Program-made: the position numbers and the translations under genes | Assembly (NCBI RefSeq): GCF_023499255.1 | Contig: NZ_CP092183.1 | Span: 1,495,501-1,559,500, forward strand | Direction of reading: 5' to 3' | Length of the DNA stretch: 64,000 nucleotides | DNA from: Couchioplanes caeruleus | GTDB taxonomy: Bacteria > Actinomycetota > Actinomycetes > Mycobacteriales > Micromonosporaceae | Shown here: piece by piece, positions 1 through 11,582 of the stretch | How the letters are laid out: every line of letters begins with the position of its first letter | Numbering within the stretch: the stretch's first letter is position 1 | The notes under the pieces: generated by a model | The model's database searches: none | What the model saw: only the letters and a program-made list of their open reading frames with translations | What the model was told of the DNA's origin: nothing

Positions 1-272
1 ACCGGGCCCGGATCACGCTGAACAAGAACGCGGTCCCGTACGACCCGGAGAAGCCCACGACCGCGTCGGGCATCCGGGTCGGCTCGCCGTGCGTCACCAC
101 GCAGGGCATGCGGGAGGGCGAGATGCGGCAGATCGCCGGGCTGATCGCGGCCTCCGTCCGAGCGGATCCGGCCACCGTGGCCGGCGCGGGTAGTCTGCGT
201 GACGCGGCCGAGGAGGTCGGTGCGCTCGTCCGGCGCTTTCCGGCGTACCCGATCGCGGAGGTTCTGACATGA
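1..272 (+). CDS. glyA: Serine hydroxymethyltransferase, C-terminal part (cut by window edge)
   Basis: Last ~90 residues of the cytosolic PLP enzyme that interconverts serine and glycine while loading one-carbon units on tetrahydrofolate. The 5' part lies outside the window. In the frame with codons starting at positions divisible by three I read [16 protein letters not shown] and then [14 protein letters not shown]. Both are characteristic of the SHMT C-terminal domain, and in the family the Arg of SGIR contacts the substrate carboxylate. The stop TGA (270-272) overlaps an ATG at 269 as ATGA, so the following leader/gene is probably co-transcribed. Family assignment is secure. Confidence 0.93.
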   Translation, partial: RARITLNKNAVPYDPEKPTTASGIRVGSPCVTTQGMREGEMRQIAGLIAASVRADPATVAGAGSLRDAAEEVGALVRRFPAYPIAEVLT

Positions 273-336
273 CCGACTGCACCGAGCCGCGCCGCGCGGT
301 CGTTGCGGACGGCCGTGACGGTGAGGGCCAGGAGGG
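269..336 (+). other. Repeated leader-like element upstream of atpI-like gene
   Basis: The sequence from the ATG at 269 (ATGACCGACTGCACCGAG...) to the Shine-Dalgarno GAGGGCCAGGAGGG closely resembles 13377-13414, which lies in front of the hydroxybutyryl-CoA dehydrogenase gene (ATGAACGACTGCACCGAG... GAGGGCCAGGAGG). Both begin with ATG, can be read as a short MxDCTE peptide and end with the AGGAGG that serves the real gene. Here the peptide is in frame with the downstream gene; at 13377 it is not. Conservation across two unrelated genes suggests a dispersed family element (leader peptide or RNA element), not coding sequence. Confidence 0.5.
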
Positions 337-343
337 CATGTCG

Positions 344-829
344 ATGGCAGGCACAGTGAGCACGGATCCGCACGTCGCGTCCCCGGAGCTGGACGACGAC
401 GAGGACGCGCGGCCGTTGCCGGACCTGCCGCCGCTGCCGCCCGACCCGCGGTGGCGGGTCGAGCACCTGCCGCTGCTCACCGCGTTCTCGTTCGCGCTGA
501 TGATGTGCGGCGCGTCGGTGGGCTTCCTCTCCGCCGGCACCCCGGCGGCCGTCGGCGCTGCCGCCGGCATCGCGATCGTCACGGTCAGCTACACGATGTC
601 GACGCTCGTGCTGGCCTGGGCCGACACCGTACGCCCGGCGCTGATCATGCCGCTCGGAATGGTCACGTACGTGGTGAAGTATTCGTTGCTCGGCGTGATC
701 ATGGCATTCGTGATCTCCTCGGAATGGCCGGGCCGCACCGCGCTGGGCTGGGGTGTCGTCGCGGGTGTTCTCGGCTGGACCGCCGCGCAGATCTGGTGGG
801 TGGCGCGCCTCGCCGGCCGCCGTAGGTGA
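344..829 (+). CDS. AtpI-like four-helix membrane protein
   Basis: A 161-residue integral membrane protein with an acidic, Pro-rich cytoplasmic N-terminus (about 1-40) and four hydrophobic segments (about 43-63, 66-93, 99-124, 133-156). Size, topology and position immediately upstream of the F0F1 operon fit the ATP synthase protein I family, which assists c-ring assembly or cation supply. I chose the ATG at 344 because AGGAGG at 330-335 is 8 nt upstream. The ATG at 269 would add 25 residues derived from a repeated leader element, and the ATG at 338 is too close to the ribosome site. Sequence identity to AtpI is weak, so the name rests on topology and context. Confidence 0.7.
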   Translation: MAGTVSTDPHVASPELDDDEDARPLPDLPPLPPDPRWRVEHLPLLTAFSFALMMCGASVGFLSAGTPAAVGAAAGIAIVTVSYTMSTLVLAWADTVRPALIMPLGMVTYVVKYSLLGVIMAFVISSEWPGRTALGWGVVAGVLGWTAAQIWWVARLAGRRR

Positions 830-1039
830 TCTTCGGCACGCGCGTTTCCCCTCGTCAGTACCGGTTCGGTAGGTCTCGATCCACGAACCGGTGACGGATG
901 GACGGCAATGGTGTCCGATTCTGGCGGGAGGGGAGTACCGTACCTGGCTAGTTGCGAGACCTCCGACGCCTGGACAACTGCGGTTGTGCGGGGGGTCTCG
1001 CATCGGCTCATCTCGCCGACTGATATCGTTCGGGCCGTC

Positions 1040-1273
1040 ATGACCGGTCAAGAACCCCCAGGCAAGCCTCACGGCGATGACAGCCCATCCCCACCTGATT
1101 CAGGTTCGGGTATGACGGCGCTGTCCTATCTCATAGCGGGCATCCTCGTCTGGGGCCTGATCGGCTGGTTGGTCGACCGGTGGCTTGGCACTGGGGGCAT
1201 CGCGACGGGCGTCGGCGTGGTACTCGGTGCCGCGGGCGGGGTCTACCTCATCGTGCGCCGTCTCGGCGCCTGA
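1040..1273 (+). CDS. AtpZ/AtpI-family small membrane protein
   Basis: A 77-residue protein with a polar Pro/Gly/Ser-rich N-terminus (1-24) and two transmembrane hairpin segments (about 25-46 and 52-73) separated by a short RWLGTGG turn. This is the AtpZ-type layout usually encoded just before atpB, where the family is thought to help c-ring assembly or Mg/Ca handling. It ends 21 nt before the GTG of atpB and is clearly the first gene of that cluster. The start at 1040 is preferred; an in-frame GTG/ATG at 908 would add 44 residues with no hydrophobic or conserved character. No strong ribosome-binding site is visible, so the start is uncertain. Confidence 0.75.
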   Translation: MTGQEPPGKPHGDDSPSPPDSGSGMTALSYLIAGILVWGLIGWLVDRWLGTGGIATGVGVVLGAAGGVYLIVRRLGA

Positions 1274-1293
1274 CGCGACATGGAAGGGCAAAG

Positions 1294-2076
1294 GTGACCT
1301 CTCAGCCGACGATCCTCGCCGCGGAGTTTCCCCCGAGCATCCAGGACTTCTTCCCGCCGAGCTTCGCCGGGGGCACGGACAATCCGTGGTTCACGAAGAT
1401 CACGCTGATGCTCTGGATCGCCACGGCGGCGGTCATCATCTTCTTCCTGGTGACCTACCGGAATCCGCAGATGGTGCCCACCAAGCGGCAGTGGATCGCC
1501 GAGTCGATCTACGGCTTCGGGCGCAATGCAATCGCCAAGGAAATGATCGGCCCCGAAGGCGTGCGCTTCGCGTCCTATCTGACGTCGCTCTTCTGCTTCA
1601 TCTTCGCGATGAACTTCTTTGCGATCCTGCCGTTCTTCCAGCTCTCGCCGAACTCGCACTTCGCGTTTCCGGTCCTGCTCGCCGTGATCAGCTACCTGAT
1701 GTTCAACTACGTCGGTATGCGCAAGCACGGCGTCGGCAAGTACCTCAAGATGGCGATGGTCCCGCCGGCGCCGTGGTACATCCTGCCCCTGTTGGTGCCG
1801 ATCGAGTTCGCGTCGACGTTCCTCATCCGGCCGTTCTCGCTCTCGGTCCGTCTCTTCGCCAACATGTTCGCCGGGCACATGCTGCTGCTGGTGTTCACGC
1901 TCGGTGGCTTCGCCATGATCAATGCCAATGCCTGGCTGGCCCCGGTCTCGGTGCTCTCCTGGCTGCTCACGATCGCGCTGACGTTCCTGGAGTTCTTGGT
2001 CATCTGCCTCCAAGCGTACGTCTTCACGGTGCTGACTGCGAGCTACGTGCAGGGTGCGCTCGCCGACGGGCACTGA
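1294..2076 (+). CDS. atpB: F0F1 ATP synthase subunit a
   Basis: A 260-residue membrane subunit forming the two proton half-channels against the c-ring. At least five hydrophobic segments are visible. The motif SVRLFANMFAGH (about 184-195) carries the essential stator arginine (R186 here; equivalent to E. coli aR210). The start is the GTG at 1294 (VTSQPTILAAEF), preceded by GGAAGGGCAAAG. Reading further upstream would run into the previous gene. It is the first of seven closely spaced atp genes in the order B-E-F-H-A-G-D. Confidence 0.97.
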   Translation: MTSQPTILAAEFPPSIQDFFPPSFAGGTDNPWFTKITLMLWIATAAVIIFFLVTYRNPQMVPTKRQWIAESIYGFGRNAIAKEMIGPEGVRFASYLTSLFCFIFAMNFFAILPFFQLSPNSHFAFPVLLAVISYLMFNYVGMRKHGVGKYLKMAMVPPAPWYILPLLVPIEFASTFLIRPFSLSVRLFANMFAGHMLLLVFTLGGFAMINANAWLAPVSVLSWLLTIALTFLEFLVICLQAYVFTVLTASYVQGALADGH

Positions 2077-2146
2077 AAGCTGTTGGAGTTCCACACCGTT
2101 TGTCGTCCCGCGTGAACGCCACGCGAGATACCAGGAGGAATCTGTA

Positions 2147-2380
2147 ATGGGTGTTGACATTCTCGCCGCCGTTACGGGCAGCACCGCCGCCATCGGCTAC
2201 GGCCTCGCGGCCATCGGCCCCGGCATCGGTGTCGGCCTGGTCTTCTCGGCCTACATCCAGTCGACGGCCCGCCAGCCCGAGTCGTCGCGACTGACCCTGC
2301 CGTACGTCTGGATCGGCTTCGCCGTCATCGAGGCGCTCGCGCTGTTCGGCATCGCCTTCGGCTTCATCTGGCAGGGCTAG
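2147..2380 (+). CDS. atpE: F0F1 ATP synthase subunit c
   Basis: A 77-residue proteolipid that forms the rotating c-ring. Two helices (about 10-36 and 52-75) are joined by the conserved polar loop ARQPE, and the proton-carrying carboxylate is E62 in FAVIEALALFG. The helix-1 glycine motif AAIGPGIGVG is intact. A textbook AGGAGG (2133-2138) sits 8 nt before the ATG, stronger than for the neighbouring genes, as expected for a subunit needed in about tenfold excess. The 70-nt gap after atpB is also larger than other gaps in the operon. Confidence 0.98.
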   Translation: MGVDILAAVTGSTAAIGYGLAAIGPGIGVGLVFSAYIQSTARQPESSRLTLPYVWIGFAVIEALALFGIAFGFIWQG

Positions 2381-2404
2381 TCCCGCCGCTTCCTGGGAGG
2401 TCCC

Positions 2405-2953
2405 ATGCTCACGTTCCTGGCCGCCGAAGGCGGGGAGCACGACATCAACCCGCTGGTCCCCGTATGGCAGGAGATCGTTCTCGGCCTCGTCGCGTTCGGT
2501 CTGCTCTGCTTCGTCCTGATGAAGTTCGTCTTCCCGCAGATGGAGAAGACGTTCCAGGCGCGGGTGGACGCCATCGAGGGCGGCATCAAGCGCGCCGAGG
2601 CCGCTCAGGCCGAGGCGAACGAGCTGCTCGAGCAGTACCGGGCCCAGCTCGCCGAGGCCCGTACGGAGGCCGCGCGCATCCGCGACGAGGCCCGTGCCGA
2701 CGCCGAGGGCATCCGTCAGGACGTCCTCGCCAAGGCGCGGGAGGAGTCCGACCGCATCATCGCGGCCGGTCGCGACCAGCTCGCCGCCCAGCGCGAGAGC
2801 ATCGTGCGCGACCTGCGCTCCGAGGTGGGCACGCTCGCGGTGGACCTGGCCGGCCGGATCGTCGGTGAGTCGCTGGCCGACGAGGCCCGCAGCCGGGGCA
2901 CCGTGGACCGGTTCATCAACGAGCTCGGCGCCGGCGCGGCGGGCGGTCGCTGA
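2405..2953 (+). CDS. atpF: F0F1 ATP synthase subunit b
   Basis: A 182-residue peripheral-stalk subunit. One N-terminal transmembrane helix (about 23-45, IVLGLVAFGLLCFVLMKFVF) is followed by a long charged coiled coil of Ala/Glu/Arg heptads to about residue 150 that forms the stator dimer, then a C-terminal delta-binding segment. RBS GGGAGG lies just upstream of the ATG. The stop TGA shares its last base with the ATG of atpH (TGATG at 2951-2955), indicating translational coupling. Length is normal for actinobacterial b subunits outside mycobacteria, where b and delta are fused. Confidence 0.97.
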   Translation: MLTFLAAEGGEHDINPLVPVWQEIVLGLVAFGLLCFVLMKFVFPQMEKTFQARVDAIEGGIKRAEAAQAEANELLEQYRAQLAEARTEAARIRDEARADAEGIRQDVLAKAREESDRIIAAGRDQLAAQRESIVRDLRSEVGTLAVDLAGRIVGESLADEARSRGTVDRFINELGAGAAGGR

Positions 2954-3771
2954 TGGCGATCGCCAACCGCGAGTCGTACGCGGCCGCGGCGGAGAAGCTC
3001 ACCGCGGGCACGCAGACGGCCACGGCCGCGCAGCTCGCCGGCACCGCCGACGAAATTCTGTCGGTGGCGCGGCTGCTGCGCGGCGAGCCGCGGCTGCGCC
3101 GGGCGCTGACCGACCCGTCGCGCGCGGGCGCGGAGCGGGGCGGGCTGGTGCGGTCGCTGCTGACCGGCAAGGTCGGCGCGACCGCGGTCGACGCGGTGGC
3201 GACTCTGGCGTCCGGCCGGTGGTCGGCGCCCGGGGAACTGCTGGACGCGACCGAGCGGCTCGGCGTCGACACCGTGCTGGCCGCCGCCGACAAGGCCGGC
3301 GTGCTGGCCGAGGTCGAGGACGAGCTGTTCCGCTTCGGGCACGTCGTCTCCGGCAGCCCGCAGCTGGCAGTCACCCTCAGTGACCCCGGTGCGCCTGTCG
3401 ACCGGCGGGCTAAGCTGGTGGGGGACCTGCTCAGGGGCAAGGCCCAGGCGGCGACGGTCCAGCTGGTCCTGGTCGCCCTCGAGGGTCTCGGTGGCCGGGG
3501 CTTCGAGAGCTCGCTCACCAAGCTGGTCGAGCTGACCGCTGCCAAGCGTGACCGCGAGGTCGCGTACGTGACGGCAGCCAAGGTGCTCACCGACGCCGAG
3601 GAGCAGCGGCTCGCCACCAAGTTGTCCGGCATCTACGGTCGGCAGGTGTCGCTGAAGGTCGATGTGAACCCGAGCATCATCGGGGGCCTCAGCGTCCGGG
3701 TCGGCTCCGACCTCTACGACGGCACGATCCTGCGGCGACTCAACGAAGCCCGGCAGGCGTTCGCTAAATAG
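2953..3771 (+). CDS. atpH: F0F1 ATP synthase subunit delta
   Basis: A 272-residue stator subunit connecting F1 to the b dimer. It is longer than the ~180 residues of E. coli delta, as is usual in Actinobacteria, where the N-terminal part carries an extra segment. The C-terminal portion has the family signature VSLKVDVNPSIIGGLSVRVG, followed by DLYDGTILRRLNEA. It starts inside the atpF stop codon (TGATG). The 79 nt that follow before atpA are G/C-rich with no obvious terminator, so I treat all seven genes as one transcript. Confidence 0.96.
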   Translation: MAIANRESYAAAAEKLTAGTQTATAAQLAGTADEILSVARLLRGEPRLRRALTDPSRAGAERGGLVRSLLTGKVGATAVDAVATLASGRWSAPGELLDATERLGVDTVLAAADKAGVLAEVEDELFRFGHVVSGSPQLAVTLSDPGAPVDRRAKLVGDLLRGKAQAATVQLVLVALEGLGGRGFESSLTKLVELTAAKRDREVAYVTAAKVLTDAEEQRLATKLSGIYGRQVSLKVDVNPSIIGGLSVRVGSDLYDGTILRRLNEARQAFAK

Positions 3772-3850
3772 TTACTTCCCTCGGCGGCGGCGACGCTACC
3801 GAAAGCCCTCGGGCGCGGCGACGCCCCGAGCCGACTAGAGAAGGCAGAGG

Positions 3851-5500
<1,650 letters not shown>

Positions 5501-5504
5501 GGCC

Positions 5505-7876
<2,372 letters not shown>

Positions 7877-7894
7877 TCCACCGGCATTCCACGG

Positions 7895-7924
7895 GGCCGC
7901 GCCGACGTCATCGTCGGCGCGGCC
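7895..7924 (+). terminator. Perfect 13-bp hairpin after atpD
   Basis: GGCCGCGCCGACG (7895-7907) and its exact complement (7912-7924) are separated by a TCAT loop, starting 19 nt after the atpD stop. Only a weak T-run (CTCTTG) follows, normal for high-G+C terminators. Its placement argues that atpBEFHAGD is transcriptionally closed before the LCP gene and atpC. Confidence 0.8.
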
Positions 7925-8214
7925 TCTTGCGTGCGCCCGTCACCCGGCCGGGGGCTTGTGTGGCGGGTCTATCCTTCGACCGGTCGGACGCCGGCGGGAG
8001 GGTTCGCACGGCTCCCGCGGGTCGGCAGGGCGTTCCGGCACTGCGTACGCGTGTCCTGTGGCCCGTTTTGTCCGTTTGACTGCGCAGTACCGGGATAACC
8101 GGACCTGAAAGTTTCTTGTGTTGTTCGGATATTCTTGACAGAGCTGACGGCGCGGCCCTGCGATCATGGCCCCTTTGGTCGCGGATCAACCCATCGACGG
8201 CGGTTGGGGAGCTA
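7925..8214 (+). other. Spacer between atpD terminator and LCP gene
   Basis: Non-coding spacer, apparently carrying the LCP promoter. The stretch 8060-8145 is noticeably less G+C-rich than its surroundings (TTTTGTCCGTTTGACTGCG, AAAGTTTCTTGTGTTGTTCG) and includes TTGAC boxes near 8067 and 8133, but I cannot pick a convincing -35/-10 pair. No coding signal. Confidence 0.4.
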
Positions 8215-9348
8215 GTGGCGAAGAGTGGGAAACCGGGGACCGGACGGCGGTCGCCCCTGTGGGCGCGCCTCTGCGCGATCTTCGGCTGCGTGCTGATGGT
8301 CGTCAGCGGCGGCGTGCTGATCACGAGCCAGGTGCTAGTGTCCCGGTACGCGGGCGCCGTGGAGACCAAGGACCTGTTCGGCAACGCGGCCAGCGGGGCG
8401 ACGAAGGAGCCGGTCACCGACATCAAGGGGCCGATCAACATCCTGCTCGTCGGCATCGACCCGCGCGACGCGACGACCGCGCCCCTGTCCGACTCGATCA
8501 TCGTCGTGCACATCCCCAAGGGGCTGAAGCAGGCGTACATGTTCTCCATCCCGCGTGACCTGCGCGTGGAGATCCCGCCCTTCCCCAAGACCGGCTTCCA
8601 GGGCGGCACCTCGAAGATCAACGCCGCGATGTCGTACGGCAGCAGCATCGGCGACGGCAAGCACGACGTGGCGCAGGGCTTCGACCTGCTCGCCAAGACC
8701 GTCGGCAAGCTCACCGGCATCAAGAAGTTCAACGCCGGCGCGATCATCAACTTCAACGGGTTCAAGGAGATCGTGGACGCCATGGGCGGCGTCACCATGA
8801 CGATCGACCAGAACGTGAAGTCCGAGCACCTGCAGCCCGACGGCAAGCCCCGCCCGCGCCGGCCCGAGTGCGCCGACAACAGCTGCGCGCACCCGTACAT
8901 CGGGCCGCAGGCGCAGTACAAGAAGGGCACGTACCACCTCAAGGGCTGGCAGGCGCTCGACTACGTCCGCCAGCGGTACGGCCTGCCCCGCAGCGACTAC
9001 GACCGCCAGCGGCACCAGCAGCAGTTCATCAAGGCCATGGCCGAGCAGGCGCTCAGCAAGAACGTGGTGACCAACCCCATCAAGCTCGACCAGGTGCTGC
9101 GCGCGGCCGGCGACGCCCTCATCTTCGACGGCAACGGGCACAACGTCGTCGACTGGGGCCTGGCCCTGCGCAACCTGCGCTCGGACGACATGACGCTGGT
9201 GAAGCTGCCGGGCAAGTCGCTGTTCAACGGCCGGGACTACATAGGTGAGGGACTCGACCCGAGCGCGGAGGACTTCTTCGCGTCGGTCGACGACGACACC
9301 ATCTCGTCGTTCCTGGTCAGCAACCCGGACTTCCTCCAGAAGCTGTGA
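8215..9348 (+). CDS. LytR-CpsA-Psr (LCP) family phosphotransferase
   Basis: A 377-residue membrane-anchored enzyme of the family that transfers polyprenyl-linked glycopolymers (wall teichoic or teichuronic acid, arabinogalactan or capsule) to peptidoglycan outside the membrane. A short basic cytoplasmic N-terminus and one transmembrane helix (about 20-40, LCAIFGCVLMVVSGGVLI) precede the LCP domain. That domain shows the SDSIIVVHI and FSIPRDLRVEI strands, with the conserved SxPRD arginine, and the YVRQRYGLPRSDYDRQRHQQQ segment with the arginines that bind the lipid pyrophosphate. I chose the GTG at 8215, preceded by TTGGGGAG. The gene sits between atpD and atpC, splitting the usual operon. Confidence 0.9.
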   Translation: MAKSGKPGTGRRSPLWARLCAIFGCVLMVVSGGVLITSQVLVSRYAGAVETKDLFGNAASGATKEPVTDIKGPINILLVGIDPRDATTAPLSDSIIVVHIPKGLKQAYMFSIPRDLRVEIPPFPKTGFQGGTSKINAAMSYGSSIGDGKHDVAQGFDLLAKTVGKLTGIKKFNAGAIINFNGFKEIVDAMGGVTMTIDQNVKSEHLQPDGKPRPRRPECADNSCAHPYIGPQAQYKKGTYHLKGWQALDYVRQRYGLPRSDYDRQRHQQQFIKAMAEQALSKNVVTNPIKLDQVLRAAGDALIFDGNGHNVVDWGLALRNLRSDDMTLVKLPGKSLFNGRDYIGEGLDPSAEDFFASVDDDTISSFLVSNPDFLQKL

Positions 9349-9412
9349 CGCCGCCACCCGGAGTGGCGCTCGCCACCCGGGGCAACGGGGTGTCACCCGG
9401 CCGTTTAGACTT

Positions 9413-9520
9413 TGCGCAAGCAGGTTCCGCAGGTTCTACAGAGTTCACCGGCTTTACCAGCGTTCCGCAGGCTTTCACCGGAAGTCACACTTCACCGGAA
9501 GCCGCAGGCTTTTACAGGGA
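9413..9520 (+). repeat. Short direct repeats in the atpC leader
   Basis: Between the LCP gene and atpC the leader holds three TTCACCGG copies (starting 9444, 9474, 9491) interleaved with three CCGCAGG copies (within 9427-9508), plus the palindrome TTGCGCAA at 9413-9420. The patch is A/T-richer than its flanks. Function unknown; it may mark the independent promoter or mRNA leader that atpC needs after the upstream terminator. Confidence 0.55.
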
Positions 9521-9526
9521 GACAGC

Positions 9527-9808
9527 GTGGCCAAGCAGTTGCACGTCCAGGTCGTCGCCGTCGAGGAGAAGGTCTGGTCCGGCGACGCCGACATGGTCGT
9601 CGCGCGCACCACCGAAGGCGAGCTGGGTGTCCTGCCCGGCCACTCGCCGCTCCTCGGCCTGCTGAAGGAACCGTCCCAGGTCCGCGTCAAGCTGGCCGGC
9701 GGCGAACAGCTCACCTACGACGTCACCGGCGGCTTCCTCTCGGTCGACGCGAACGGCGTGACCGTCCTCGCCGAGAGCGCGTCCCCCGCCACTCCCGACG
9801 CCCACTGA
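9527..9808 (+). CDS. atpC: F0F1 ATP synthase subunit epsilon, short form
   Basis: A 93-residue epsilon subunit starting at the GTG 9527 (preceded by ACAGGGAGA). It contains the N-terminal beta-sandwich: HVQVVAVEEKVWSGDADMVV, the EGELGVLPGHSPLLGLL core and GGFLSVDANGVTVLAE. It stops about 8 residues later, whereas E. coli epsilon continues for ~45 more residues as two helices. Those helices form the autoinhibitory and ATP-sensing domain, so this subunit should couple the rotor but be unable to insert into the catalytic sites. It is separated from atpD by the LCP gene; DUF2550 follows after 9 nt. Confidence 0.93.
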   Translation: MAKQLHVQVVAVEEKVWSGDADMVVARTTEGELGVLPGHSPLLGLLKEPSQVRVKLAGGEQLTYDVTGGFLSVDANGVTVLAESASPATPDAH

Positions 9809-9817
9809 CGCCCGGCG

Positions 9818-10285
9818 ATGCGGATTCTGGAGATCGTCGGAATCTGCCTCGCCGCGCTCCTGCTCGTCCTCTTCGCGATCTTCTTCCGCCGCCGGCTGCT
9901 CATGCTCGGCGGCGGAACCATTCGCGCCCAGGTCCGGGTCAGCACGCTCGTCCCCGGCCGGGGCTGGTCCACCGGCATCGCGCAGTTCGTCGGCGACGAG
10001 CTGCGCTTCCACCGCATGTTCAGCTTCGCCTTCCGCCCCAAACGCGTCCTCGACCGCCGGACCCTCGCCGTCGAATGCCGCCGCCTCCCGGAAGGCCCCG
10101 AACGCCTCACCATGCCGGGCCACTGGGTGATCCTCCTCTGCCGCCAGGGCGGCGTGGACATCGAAATCGCCATGGCCGAGTCCACGGTGACCGGCTTCCT
10201 GTCCTGGCTGGAGGCGGCACCACCCGGCCAGCCGGGCAGCGTCGGACCCCGCACGGTCATCACCCCCCGCCCGGCGGACAACTGA
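9818..10285 (+). CDS. DUF2550 membrane-anchored protein
   Basis: A 155-residue protein with a single N-terminal membrane helix (about 5-24, EIVGICLAALLLVLFAIFF) followed by RRR and a soluble beta-rich domain: GTIRAQVRVSTLVPGRGWSTGIAQF, then LRFHRMFSFAFRPKRVLDR. This is the DUF2550 family, which in Actinobacteria typically sits right after atpC; its role is unknown. The 9-nt gap indicates co-transcription with atpC. Family assignment rests on sequence pattern and position. Confidence 0.85.
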   Translation: MRILEIVGICLAALLLVLFAIFFRRRLLMLGGGTIRAQVRVSTLVPGRGWSTGIAQFVGDELRFHRMFSFAFRPKRVLDRRTLAVECRRLPEGPERLTMPGHWVILLCRQGGVDIEIAMAESTVTGFLSWLEAAPPGQPGSVGPRTVITPRPADN

Positions 10286-10654
10286 CGGTTCCGGGGCGCG
10301 CTGCCGGTTGCTCGGCTCTGCCCCGATCCGCCTCGGCGGTTTGCCGCCCGCCAGCCTGTCGGCCTGCCGGCTCGCCTCATTCTTAGCCCGCCCGCGTCAT
10401 TCTTAGTCCGCCCGCGTCGGCGCCTCCGCCTGCTGGCCTGGCTCGCTCTGCTGGCCTGACTCGCTCTGCTGGGCCGCCGCGTGTCGGCTTTCCCGCTTGC
10501 TGGCCTTCGTCGGCCGCCTTACCGCCTGCCGATCAGTCGGTCGGGCCGCGTTCGTCGGTCGGGCCGCGTTCGTCGGTCAGGCCACGCTCGTCGGTTGGCG
10601 CGCCGGCGGCTTGCTCGGCGCGCCGTCGTCCGGTGTGGCGGGCGGCCGGTCCTG
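10286..10654. repeat. Spacer with three families of 18-20 bp tandem repeats
   Basis: This 369-nt gap between convergent genes has no supported gene but is built from tandem duplications. There are two copies of a 20-mer beginning CATTCTTAG (10378-10397, 10398-10417; one mismatch), two copies of an 18-mer GCCTGGCTCGCTCTGCTG (10436-10453, 10454-10471; one mismatch), and 3.5 copies of the 18-mer GTCGGTCGGGCCGCGTTC (10536-10597, the third copy diverged). Unit lengths of 18-20 with few mismatches suggest recent slippage. The spacer could also hold a bidirectional terminator, but no long perfect stem is visible. Confidence 0.75.
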
Positions 10655-11233
10655 TCAGGACGCGGTGCCGCCCGGCACCCACTTCACGTCACCCGCCGTG
10701 CCGTTGGCCGTACGGGCCAGGATGAACAGCAGGTCCGAGAGGCGGTTGAGGTACTTCGCCGGCAACGGTCCGGTCCGTTCCGGGTCCTCCTCGATCAGCG
10801 CCCATGCCGACCGCTCCGCGCGCCGCGCCACCGTGCGGGCCACGTGCAGCAGGGCCGCGCCCGGGGTGCCGCCCGGCAGGACGAAGGAGTCGAGCTCCGG
10901 CAGCTGCTCGTTGTACTCGTCGCACCAGCCCTCGAGGCGGGTCACGTACGCCTCCTTGATGCGCAGCGGCGGGTACGGCGGATCCTCGGCCAGCGGATTG
11001 CACAGGTCCGCGCCCACGTCGAACAGGTCGTTCTGTACGGCGGTCAGCACGCTCCTGATGTCGGGAGCCAGGCCGCCCAGCGCGAGGGCCACGCCCAGCG
11101 CCGCGTTGCACTCGTCGACGTCGGCGTACGCGACGATGCGCGGATCGGTCTTCGCGGCCACCTCGTTGTTGCCGAGGCGGGTCGATCCGGCGTCGCCGGT
11201 GCGGGTGTAGATGCGGGTCAGATGCACGGCCAT
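10655..11233 (-). CDS. Cob(I)yrinic acid a,c-diamide adenosyltransferase, PduO type
   Basis: A 192-residue trimeric enzyme that adenosylates cob(I)alamin with ATP to make coenzyme B12. The N-terminal ATP-binding motif TRTGDAGSTRLG (about 10-21) and the helical signatures DVDECNAALG and VARRAERSAWAL identify the PduO/MMAB family. The product is the cofactor of the acyl-CoA mutase at 39942, while MeaB (33720) guards that mutase; all three lie in this window. ATG at 11233. It is convergent with DUF2550 and diverges from murA across a repetitive spacer. Confidence 0.93.
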   Translation of the reverse strand: MAVHLTRIYTRTGDAGSTRLGNNEVAAKTDPRIVAYADVDECNAALGVALALGGLAPDIRSVLTAVQNDLFDVGADLCNPLAEDPPYPPLRIKEAYVTRLEGWCDEYNEQLPELDSFVLPGGTPGAALLHVARTVARRAERSAWALIEEDPERTGPLPAKYLNRLSDLLFILARTANGTAGDVKWVPGGTAS

Positions 11234-11582
11234 GGACCCACCCTACGGAGCCCTGCCGGAGAGGGAAGCGTCCGGCCGCGCCCGCCCCGATATTGCGTCG
11301 CGCACCCAGCTTGGGCGCATTGTGACTTGCGCCGCGCCCGGCTCGCGCTGACGCCAAGCCCCTTCCGCGCCGCGCTCGTGCCGTGCCGCGCTCAGCCCGC
11401 GCCGTGCTCAGCCCGCGCCGTGCCGCGCTCCGCCGCGCTCCGCCGCGCCGCGCTGGCGTCCCGCCCGCAGGCCGAGCAGCTCCGCGATCCCAGGTCCCCC
11501 GCCGCGGAGCGACCCCCCACCCGCCCCCCGAGGCGCGCCCGGGCCCCCCGCCCTGCCGGGTCCGTCCGGCGCGACCCATACG
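11234..11582. repeat. Low-complexity G/C spacer between adenosyltransferase and murA
   Basis: A 349-nt divergent spacer. It contains a perfect tandem 16-mer CTCAGCCCGCGCCGTG (11391-11406, 11407-11422), flanked by further CCGCGCTCCG-type units up to about 11455. The half nearest the adenosyltransferase (11234-11340) is less biased and is the likeliest site for both promoters, but no clear -35/-10 pair stands out. No coding signal in any frame that I trust. Confidence 0.65.

Noticed and set aside
9245..9526. An N-terminal extension of atpC reaching back to 9245
   Set aside because: It overlaps the end of the LCP gene, and the translation of the repeat-rich leader has no epsilon homology; the GTG at 9527 starts exactly at the expected first beta strand.
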